A DNA stretch of 64,000 bases from Myxococcaceae bacterium. Lineage in GTDB: Bacteria > Myxococcota > Myxococcia > Myxococcales > Myxococcaceae. Below the pieces are notes generated by a model. That model saw only the letters and a program-made list of their open reading frames with translations, did not search any database and was not told the origin of the DNA. The stretch is taken from positions 1 to 64,000 of the forward strand of contig JAEUJQ010000001.1 of the NCBI GenBank assembly GCA_016793095.1, given 5' to 3'. This document shows, one piece after another, positions 53,704 through 62,100 of the stretch. How positions within the stretch are numbered: position 1 is the first letter of the stretch; every line of letters starts with the position of its first letter. The translations under genes and the position numbers were made by a program.

Positions 53704-54402
53704 GTGACTGCTCCCTTCTCGACCGCCTGGGTCCGGACGACGCGCTTCGGCACGCTCGCCGCGGTGCCGATGCCCTCGGGGCTCGAGCCGGTGGGCCAGG
53801 AGGTGCTCGCGCAGCTCCACCCCAGGGAAGCCGCGTTGGCGACGGCTGAGCGCGGGCGCCGGCAGATCGAGCTCGCTGGCGGTCGTCTGGCGTGGCGGGC
53901 CGCTGCGAAGGAGCGTGGCCTCGACGGGTCCTTCCCGCTCCTCGCCGACTCCGCCCGCGCCCCGCTGCCGCCGCCAGGCTTCTCGGTCTCCCTCACCCAC
54001 AAGGAGGATCTCGCGCTCGCCCTCGTCGCGCCCGACGCTGACGGGCTGGTGGGCATCGACCTCGAAGGCGGCGCGCGTGATCGCTCGAGCATTCGCACCC
54101 GCGTCTGCCGCCCGGAGGAGCTGCGCGAGGTGGACGCGCTGGCCGAGGCCGAGCGCTGGCCGAACGTGATGGTGCGCTTCGCCGTGAAGGAGGCCGTCTA
54201 CAAGGCCATCGCGCCGCGCCTTGGCCGCTTCTTCGGCTTCCAGGCGGCGCGCGTGGACGTGCTCTCGCGAGAGGCGGCGCGCGTGACGATGTTCCTCGAG
54301 CCTGACGATCCGGCCTTCGACGTCGAGTGCGCGCTCGAGTGGCTCGACGACGGGCGCCTGCTGGCGATGGTGCGGGCGCAGGTGACCAGCGCTCGACGCT
54401 GA
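53704..54402 (+). CDS. 4'-phosphopantetheinyl transferase, EntD type
   Basis: 232 residues from a GTG at 53704. Three family motifs are present: SLTHKEDLALALVA, the metal-binding GIDLEGG (Asp119, Glu121) and FAVKEAVYKAI (Lys162, Glu163). Such enzymes transfer phosphopantetheine to carrier proteins. It converges on the oleD end of a PUFA synthase operon, so it likely activates the acyl carrier domains of that synthase, as PfaE does in other bacteria. Location rather than sequence supports that target. Confidence 0.85.
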   Translation: MTAPFSTAWVRTTRFGTLAAVPMPSGLEPVGQEVLAQLHPREAALATAERGRRQIELAGGRLAWRAAAKERGLDGSFPLLADSARAPLPPPGFSVSLTHKEDLALALVAPDADGLVGIDLEGGARDRSSIRTRVCRPEELREVDALAEAERWPNVMVRFAVKEAVYKAIAPRLGRFFGFQAARVDVLSREAARVTMFLEPDDPAFDVECALEWLDDGRLLAMVRAQVTSARR

Positions 54403-54474
54403 GCCCGGGAGGGTCGAGGGAGCCGAAGCGCCGCGCGATCGCCTCGAGCGCAACGGGCGTCCTCCCCGATCGGC

Positions 54475-55503
54475 TCAGGGAGCTGGATGGCCAGCGGCGA
54501 CAGAGGCTTCGCTCGCCGCACCCCGGAGCGAGGCGGCCAGCCGCGAGAGCCCCTCGTCGATCGACACCTTCGGCGCGTAGCCGAGGTCGCGCTTCGCCGC
54601 GCTGATGTCGAACCACTGCGCGTACGAGAGCTCGCTCGCGCCGAAGCGGGTGATCAGCGGCTCCTTCTCGACGCCGAAGAGCCAGAAGGCGCCCTCCATC
54701 ATCGCGCCGACGGCGTACGCGACCCCGGCGGGAATCGGCCGACCGACTGGCCCGAGCCCCGCGCAGGCGAGCAGCTTGTTCGCCATCGTCCACATTCCGA
54801 TGGGCGCGTCGTCGCTGACGAAGTAGGGCTTCCCGCCGAGCGGCGCGCCGCCCAGCAGCTTGTCCGCCGCCAGCAGGTGCGCGTCGACGCAGTTGTCGAT
54901 GTAGATGGTGTCGCACTTCGGGTCGCGCGAGCCGATCTGCCGCAGCCGCCCCGTCTTCGCGCGCGCGATCAGCCGCGGCAGCAGGTGCCGATCGCCCGGC
55001 CCCCAGATGAAGTGCGGCCGCAGGGCGACCACCTTGAGCGTGGCGTCCGACGCGCCGAGCGCGTGCTGCTCGGAGATCGCCTTGGTGCGCGGGTAGTGGG
55101 CGGTGAACTGCGAGGCGTAGGGAATCGCCTCGTTCGATCCCTCGATGTCTTCATGGCCGTGGACGACGCTCGGCGAGCTGGTGTGAATCAGCACCGGCAC
55201 CCTCGCGGCGCGGCAGCCGGCGATCACGTTGTCCGTGCCGGTGACGTTGATCGCCTCGAACTCCTTCGGGTCGCCCCACCCCCCGGCCTTCGCAGCCGTG
55301 TGGAACACCACGTCGAGGCCCTGGCACGCCTTCGCGGTCGCCGGAGCGTCGGTGATGTCGCCACGAATCGTCTCGGCGCCGAGCGCGCGCAGCTCCGGGT
55401 AGTCGCCGCGCGCGAGCACCCGCACCTCGTCGCCGCGGGCCCGAAGCGCCTTCACGAGGTGGCTGCCGAGGAAGCCGCCGCCGCCAGTGACGAGCGCCTT
55501 CAT
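54475..55503 (-). CDS. oleD: OleD, NAD(P)H-dependent 2-alkyl-3-ketoacid reductase
   Basis: 342 residues, short-chain dehydrogenase of the 3beta-HSD type. TGGGGFLGSH is the dinucleotide loop; catalytic Tyr137 and Lys141 lie in HYPRTK. OleD reduces the beta-keto acid formed by OleA to a beta-hydroxy acid. The ATG at 55503 overlaps the oleC stop as ATGA. It is the last gene of the operon and converges on the phosphopantetheinyl transferase gene 73 bp away. Confidence 0.9.
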   Translation of the reverse strand: MKALVTGGGGFLGSHLVKALRARGDEVRVLARGDYPELRALGAETIRGDITDAPATAKACQGLDVVFHTAAKAGGWGDPKEFEAINVTGTDNVIAGCRAARVPVLIHTSSPSVVHGHEDIEGSNEAIPYASQFTAHYPRTKAISEQHALGASDATLKVVALRPHFIWGPGDRHLLPRLIARAKTGRLRQIGSRDPKCDTIYIDNCVDAHLLAADKLLGGAPLGGKPYFVSDDAPIGMWTMANKLLACAGLGPVGRPIPAGVAYAVGAMMEGAFWLFGVEKEPLITRFGASELSYAQWFDISAAKRDLGYAPKVSIDEGLSRLAASLRGAASEASVAAGHPAP

Positions 55504-57161
55504 CCTGCGAGGCCCTTGTCCGACGCCCAGATCGCCAGCTTCTCGCGCTCGATCTTCGCGTTGTGACGCCGGTCGACGGGGAAGTCTCCCGGGAAGACGT
55601 GCACGGATCTGATCGACTTCGTCGTCTCGTGCTTCGCCGTGAGGGCGCGCACGTCGGCCAGCAACTGCTCCTCGGGCACGTCTACGCCCCGCTCGCGCTC
55701 GATCAGCAGCACCGGCACCTGCTTCCCCCGCTCCCCGACGCCGACGAGCGCAGACCGACGCACCGCAGGCACCTGGTTCACGACCTCCTCGACGGGCGTC
55801 GTGAACATCGGCCCGGTGGCCGTCTCCACCCGGTGTCCCTTGCGTCCGCACATCCACAGCCGGCCCTTGTCATCGAAGTAGCCGACGTCACCCATGCGGT
55901 GCACCACGCGATCGCCGTCCTGGATCTTCGCCGCCTTCGTCTGCTCGGGCCGCGCCCAGTATTCGCGCGTCACCACGGGGCCGGCGACGGTGATCTCGCC
56001 GATCGTGCCCGAGGGGACCAGCAGCGCGTCGCTCCAGGTCTCGATGGGCTCGTCGGAGATACGGATCACCCGCACGGTCACCTCGGCGGCCGGGCGACCC
56101 ACGCACACGCCCTTCCCCGCCATCGCGAGCCGGCCCGTGTTCGCGAGCACCTCCCGACTGCCGATGCTGGCCACCGGCAGTGACTCGGTGGCGCCGAAGG
56201 GCGTGAAGACCTGCGCGTCGTCCGCGAGCAGCTTCGACATCTTCTCGAGCACGTCGACGCGCACCGGCGCTCCCGCCGAGAGCACACGCTTGAGGTGCGG
56301 CAGCTTCACCTGGTTCGCGACCCCGAAGCGGCCCAGGTTGTCGATCAGCGCCGGCGACCCGAACATCGAGGTGCACCGATGCGCCGTGAGCGCCTCGATC
56401 AACTTCTTCGGCTCGGCCTGCGCCGGGAACCGGAAGTCCATCTCGGGGAGCACCGCCGTCATGCCCAGCGCAGGATCGAAGAGCGCGAACAGGGGGAACG
56501 TCGGCAGATCGATCTCCCCGGGACGGATGTCGTAGGCCTCGCGGATCATCCGCACCTGCGCGTCGAAGATCTCGTGCGAGTAGACGGCGCCCTTCGGGAT
56601 GCCGGTGGAGCCTGACGTGAAGAGGATCGCGGCCGTCTCTCCCTTGTCCGGCTCCACCATCGGGTAGGGCCCATCGCGGCCGAGCGCCTTCACCTCGTCG
56701 AGCGAGTGCCCGCCCCAGAACCACCGCCGCCCGACCGTGACGCTGGCCTTCACGGTGACGAACGGCTTCGGGAACAACAGGCGCGCGAGGTGCGCCGCGG
56801 GGATGCCGATGAAGGCGTCGGCGCTTACCTCCTCGAGGCAGGCCAGCAGCGCCTTGCGGCCGATGCCGGGATCGATCGCGACCATCACCGCGCCCACCTT
56901 GAAGATGGCGAACACGAGCGGGAAGAACTCGAAGCTCGGCGGGGCGAGCACCACCGTACGGGCGCCACGGGTCACGCCGATGGCCGCCAGCCCGTGGGCC
57001 AGTCGATCGCTCATCGCGTCGAGCTCGCCGAACGTCATCGTCTTCCACCCACCCCGTCCGTCGGGGGCGATGATGGCCGGGCGCGTCGGATCGAGCCGGG
57101 CCATCGCAGGCAGGTGGGAGGCGATGTTCGCGCTCGGCTTCATCGTGGCTGGCGCGTTCAC
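55500..57161 (-). CDS. oleC: OleC, beta-lactone synthetase (AMP-ligase fold)
   Basis: 553 residues of the acyl-AMP ligase superfamily. The P-loop is LFTSGSTGIPKGA, later motifs are FGATESLP and MGDVGYFDDKGRLWMCGR, and the C-terminal lysine lies in RRHNAKIEREKL. OleC closes the beta-hydroxy acid to a cis-beta-lactone using ATP. The start is GTG 57161, overlapping the oleB stop as GTGA; an ATG 18 bp later is possible. Confidence 0.92.
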   Translation of the reverse strand: MNAPATMKPSANIASHLPAMARLDPTRPAIIAPDGRGGWKTMTFGELDAMSDRLAHGLAAIGVTRGARTVVLAPPSFEFFPLVFAIFKVGAVMVAIDPGIGRKALLACLEEVSADAFIGIPAAHLARLLFPKPFVTVKASVTVGRRWFWGGHSLDEVKALGRDGPYPMVEPDKGETAAILFTSGSTGIPKGAVYSHEIFDAQVRMIREAYDIRPGEIDLPTFPLFALFDPALGMTAVLPEMDFRFPAQAEPKKLIEALTAHRCTSMFGSPALIDNLGRFGVANQVKLPHLKRVLSAGAPVRVDVLEKMSKLLADDAQVFTPFGATESLPVASIGSREVLANTGRLAMAGKGVCVGRPAAEVTVRVIRISDEPIETWSDALLVPSGTIGEITVAGPVVTREYWARPEQTKAAKIQDGDRVVHRMGDVGYFDDKGRLWMCGRKGHRVETATGPMFTTPVEEVVNQVPAVRRSALVGVGERGKQVPVLLIERERGVDVPEEQLLADVRALTAKHETTKSIRSVHVFPGDFPVDRRHNAKIEREKLAIWASDKGLAG

Positions 57162-58084
57162 GACGCAGCGCCCTCGAGCGGGTGCTTCGCGAGGAAGGCC
57201 TTCATCAGGGTGACGATCTCTTCGTGCGCGTCCTCGAGCACGTAGTGGCCGGCGTCCTCGAAGACGTGCACCTCGGCCTCTGGCAGGCGCCTGCGCCACT
57301 CGGCGAGGAACGCGTCGTCGAACACGAAGTCCTTCCGGCCCCAGCAGATCAGCATCGGCACCGCGCGGAACTGCTCCAGCTTGTCCGACACTTCCTGCAC
57401 CACGGGCCAGCTCCGATCACCCGGCGCGAGCGGAATGTCTTCGACGAAGCGCTGCACGGCGATGCGGTGGGCCCAGGAGTCGTACGGCGCGAGGTAGGCC
57501 TGCTTCACCAGCGCAGTCATGCGCCCGGCTCGCGTCGAGCAGAGCATGTTGGCGCCGCGCGAGAACGCGTTGAAGGCGCGCACCGGCACGGGGAAGAACG
57601 GGGCGTAGCGCACGACCCCGATCTGCCAGGGCAGCTTGCGGCCCGCCGGCAGCCCGAAGCCGGCCGTGTTCAGCACCACGAAGCGCTTCACCTTCTCGGG
57701 GTTCTTCGTGGCCCAGGCCAGGCCGATCATGCCGCCCCAGTCGTGCACGACGAGCGTGACGTTCTTCGTGACGCCCAGCGACGCCAGCAGCGCGTCGAGA
57801 TCGGCCACGCGACGCTCGAGCACGTACGGGTACGCGTCATCGCCCGGCTTGTCCGAAAGGCCGCAGCCGACGTGATCGGGCACGATCACCCGGTACCGGC
57901 CCGAGAACGCGCTCACCAGGTGCCGCCAGTAGAAGCTCCACGTCGGGTTCCCGTGCAGCATGACCAGCGTCTCGCCCTGCCCCTCGTCGAGGTAGTGCAT
58001 GCGCACGCCGCCGCCGGTGTCGAAGAAGCGCCCCTGCCACGGGTACAGCGAGCGGTACGGCGTCACGTCGAAGGTCATGTCCAT
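57158..58084 (-). CDS. oleB: OleB, beta-lactone decarboxylase (alpha/beta hydrolase)
   Basis: 308 residues of haloalkane-dehalogenase type. The oxyanion text is HGNPTWSFYW, the nucleophile is Asp115 in VVHDWGG and the base is His280 in DAGHYVLED. In known OleB, the Asp-type nucleophile removes CO2 from the beta-lactone to yield the alkene. A start at ATG 58084 is chosen; GTG 58093, inside the oleA stop, adds three residues. Confidence 0.9.
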   Translation of the reverse strand: MDMTFDVTPYRSLYPWQGRFFDTGGGVRMHYLDEGQGETLVMLHGNPTWSFYWRHLVSAFSGRYRVIVPDHVGCGLSDKPGDDAYPYVLERRVADLDALLASLGVTKNVTLVVHDWGGMIGLAWATKNPEKVKRFVVLNTAGFGLPAGRKLPWQIGVVRYAPFFPVPVRAFNAFSRGANMLCSTRAGRMTALVKQAYLAPYDSWAHRIAVQRFVEDIPLAPGDRSWPVVQEVSDKLEQFRAVPMLICWGRKDFVFDDAFLAEWRRRLPEAEVHVFEDAGHYVLEDAHEEIVTLMKAFLAKHPLEGAAS

Positions 58085-58089
58085 CACCG

Positions 58090-59130
58090 TCACCAGTGGA
58101 GTCCGAGCATGAGACAGTTGAGCCCGCTGCCGATGCCGAGCATCGCGACGCGCTGACCGGCTGCGAGGAAGCCGGCCTCGTCGGCGAGCGCGGCGGTGAT
58201 CGGCACCGAGACCGTGCCCATGTTGCCGAGGCGATCGAAGGTGGAGAAGTCGCGCGCCTCGGGCACGCCGATGGTCGAGAGGATCTCGCGCCGGTTCGCC
58301 GCGCCGACCTGGTGGCAGATGACGCGATCGATCTCCTCGCGGCGCCAGCCCGATGTCGTCAGCAGCCGATCCCACGTCGCGCGGCCCAGCTCGACGCCGT
58401 GCTCGAGCACCTGCGATGCGTCGGTCTCCATCACGTTGACACGCTCGCCCAGCAGGCCCGTCGACGGCCCCCAGCGGCAGATGCTGTGGTGCTTCGGCGC
58501 CGACAGCGCCGCGCCTGCGACCAGCCGGTGCTCGACGGCCGAGAAGTCCGCCGCGGTGAGCAGCACCGCCGCCGCGCCGGAGCCGCCCGTCATCGTGGCG
58601 AGCCCCAGCCGGTACCGCTCGAGCGTCGGCTCTCGGTTCATGCGCTCGATGGTGGCGTCGACGATCTCGCGCGAGCTCTCGGCGGCCACCACCAGCCCGG
58701 CGCGGAGCTGACCGAGCTCGATGCGGTTCGCGAGCTCGACCATGCCGTTCATCACGCCGAGGCAGGCGTTGGCGACGTCGTACACGATCGTCTCGGAGCC
58801 GGTGCCCAGCGCCGAGGCCACCGCGCACGCCGTCGCGGGCTCGAGGTTGTCGCGGCAGACCCCCGCGTAGATCACCGCGCCCACGTCGTCCGCCGAGACG
58901 CCCGCCTGATCGAGCGCCTTGCGCGCCGCCTTCGCGGCCACCGACGCCATCGAGGTGCCTGGCGGCCAGCGGCGGCGCTCCTTGATGCCGGTGAGCGCCT
59001 CGAGCTGGCCCGGGGCGATGTGGAGCGCCTGGTGGATCGGCGCGAGCCGGGCGTCGATCTCCGCCGACGTCAGCAGCTCCGACGGGAGCTCGTACGCGAT
59101 CGCCTCGACGTTCACCTTCGACCAGCGCAT
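58090..59130 (-). CDS. oleA: OleA, head-to-head acyl condensing thiolase
   Basis: 346 residues of the FabH/thiolase fold. Cys123 (NACLGVMNG), His273 (CHQVG), Asn303 (GNMGT) and the OleA-type Glu97 (DNLEPATA) are visible. OleA condenses two acyl thioesters to a 2-alkyl-3-keto acid. The ATG at 59130 shares one base with the PUFA synthase stop codon (TGATG), so translation is tightly coupled. It acts first in the ole series. Confidence 0.93.
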   Translation of the reverse strand: MRWSKVNVEAIAYELPSELLTSAEIDARLAPIHQALHIAPGQLEALTGIKERRRWPPGTSMASVAAKAARKALDQAGVSADDVGAVIYAGVCRDNLEPATACAVASALGTGSETIVYDVANACLGVMNGMVELANRIELGQLRAGLVVAAESSREIVDATIERMNREPTLERYRLGLATMTGGSGAAAVLLTAADFSAVEHRLVAGAALSAPKHHSICRWGPSTGLLGERVNVMETDASQVLEHGVELGRATWDRLLTTSGWRREEIDRVICHQVGAANRREILSTIGVPEARDFSTFDRLGNMGTVSVPITAALADEAGFLAAGQRVAMLGIGSGLNCLMLGLHW

Positions 59131-62100
59131 CAGGCCACCTCCCGCACCAGGCGCAGCGAGAAGTCCTTCATCGCGTAGATCACCTTGCCGTCGCAGACGA
59201 GCTGTCCATCGGCGACGATCAGCGGCTCCTCGCCCTCGAGCACGGCCTTCACGACCGCCTGCACCTGCACGAGCCCATTGGTGGGGATCACCTGGCCGCG
59301 GTACTGCCAGACGTGCGGCTGGCCGACGGCCTGCGACTGGGCCCGGTGCGACCGGCTGAGCCCTCCGAACCGCTCCCGCGCGTAGCTCAGCAGCAGCTGC
59401 TGCAGCGCCTCGAGCCCCAGCGAGCCGGGCATCACCGGGTCCTGGAAGAAGTGCGCCTGGAAGAACCACTCCTCGGGCACGACGCGCTTGTGACCGGCGA
59501 CGAAGCCGAGGCCGTGGGGCCCGCCGTCGAGGCGCAGCGCGTCGATGGCGTCGATCATCGCCCAGGCGCGCGCGGGCAGCGCGAGGCCGGGCTCGCAGGT
59601 CCCCTGCTCCGCCGGCGTGAACGGCGCCTCCATCGGCAACGCGAACGAGCGCCCACCCTCGAGCGGCCACGGCGCGCCGCCGCGAAGGCCCACCTGCTGC
59701 GCGAGGGCGGCCGGCGGGAAGAAGCCGAAGCCCGTGTGCCCGCGATAGACGAGCCCGACGCGATCGCTCACCTCGAAGTCGAACTCCTGCAGCAGCATGC
59801 CGCCGGCGCGGGACACCTTGGTGAGGCGCGAGCGCATGGTGAGCGTGCCGACGTCGGAGAGCACCTCGCGGGCGATCGTCGCGGCGCCGTCGAGGTTGCG
59901 GAACGAGAGCACGTCGCTCGTCGTGAGCGCCGAGCCGACGTACGCCGCGAGGAAGCCGCAGGGCTGCAGCGCCGCCTCGAGCAGCACCGCGAACGGCATC
60001 GCGCGCTGGCGGTTGGCCCCGAAGTACCAGGCGTCAGCCGGCACGTCGTACTCGCAGGTGATCCACCCGCCCGGCTCCATGACGAGCGCGGGCGGCTCGC
60101 AGGCGACGACGCGATCGATGAAGCGGAAGGGATCGCGGGGCAGACGGGCGAGGCGACGGTCGCCCGCGTCGAACGGCTCGTACGCCGGCCCGAAGCACCT
60201 CGACGGCGCGCCCTCGCAGTACTCGACGATCTGCTCGCGGGTGAAGACGGGCTCGTTGGAGCCTGGCTCGCCCCGCGCCCAGAGCTCGTCGAGGCGGGCC
60301 TTCGTCAGCCCACGGACCCGCACGGACATGCCGTCCATCTGCACGACGTGTTTCCCGTCAGCGAACATCGACGCGGTGGCGATGACGTACGGCTCGGGCG
60401 CTTCGCCGATCTCGTCGATCTCGAGGCGGTACTGCACCTTCTTCGTCGTCGGCAGCACCTGCCCGCGGCACTTGAGCTGGCTCGCCCGGCCCTCGATGGG
60501 CGCGTAGTGGAGATCGACGTCGGTCGCGTCGTCGATCCACCCCAGCCGCAGCAACAGCACTCGCAGGGTGTGCAGGCAGCACTCGTACATGAGCGTGCCC
60601 GGCATGACGGGATCATCCGAGAAGTGGCAGGTGAGGTACCAGCGATCGGGCGTGACGTCGTGCTCACCCAGCACGCTGCCGAGCCCAGCCCTGCCACCGC
60701 GGGTGTCGAGCTCGAGGATGCGATCGACGAGGTGCATGCGCCCGCTGGGCAGCCGCAGCGCGGGGCTGAGCGAGTCGATCGGGAACTCCATGCCGAACGC
60801 CTGCGCGAGCTCGCCCCGTCGCAGCGCCTCGACCTGGACGTCCGACAGCGTCGCGGTCCCGTGCCCGGCCCGGGGCGTGTACGGGGTGTGGGCCGGGGCG
60901 CGCTTCGAGTCGGCGACGATGCCCTTGCCCTGGTCGAGCTGCTCGGCGCTGAAGAAGCCTGCGCAGCCGTCATACATCGTGATGAACGGCTGCCCGGCGA
61001 CCGTCCCGTCGAAGCGGAAGAAGAAGAGCCAGGTGTCGCCCTGCCGCACGAAGCGATCGATGCGGATGTCGTAGCGGATCACCTCGCCGGCCACGGGCAG
61101 ATCGCGGTGGAACACGACTTTCGCGTCCAGCAGCCGGTAGACGCGCAGGCCCTTCGTCTCGAGATCGATGCCGAGGTACGCGGAGAGGAAGAGATCGGCC
61201 TGGCCGGCCTCGACGCTGATGCAGACCGGCACGCGCCCCCCGTCGAGGTACCAGGCGCCGGGGTGCACGTCGTGCTCGGTGACGACCCGCCCCCGCGTGA
61301 GGCTCCCCGGCTCGCCTTCGACCTCGACGATGCGATCCACCAGCATCAGCGGCTCGTCCGGCAGGCGCACGCGCGTCGGGTGCGCGTCCACCGGCTCGAA
61401 CCCGGGGCCCAGCACCTTGCCGATCTTCCCGATCGCGAACTCGAGACAGAGCGCGCGATCGAAGCGCGGCGCGGCGCCCACCGGCCCCTTCGAGGACGTC
61501 ACGTGCACGAACGGCGCTGGGGCGACTGGCGCGACTGTCGAGGTGACCTGCATGACCGGGGACGCGACGCGCGCGACTGGCACGGCGGCTGCTGGGGCGC
61601 CCAGGGAACTGACGTGCACGAAGGGCTCTTCACCACCTGCGAGCGCCTGGAGCTGCTGCAGCAGCGTCGCCTGCAGCGCCATCGACTGCTGCGCCGCGCG
61701 GAGGAACGTCTCGTGGGCCCGGGCGGTCGCGGTGACCCCGTCGAGGAACGGCGCGATCGTCGCGCGCGGAGCCTCGACGACCATGGGGCTGGCGCTCACC
61801 GCGACGCGGCCGTCGGGCGCCGGCACGGAACGCGGGACGATCGCGATCGACGGCGCGGTGGGCTCCTCGCGCTCCTTCGGCGCAGGCAGCGGAGGCAGCT
61901 CGATCGGCGGCCCGCCCACGACGACCCGCACGCTCCTTCGTCCGCTCGCGCGCTCGAGCCGGGGCGACCTCACGTAGAGCGGCGCGAGCTCGATCGGCCG
62001 GCCCCACTCTGCCAGCTTCGCGGTCGCCAACAGCAGCGCGTGGTACCCGTCGAGCCCGCGCTGACACGCGCTCACCGCGGCGTGCGGCCGGCCCTGCAGG

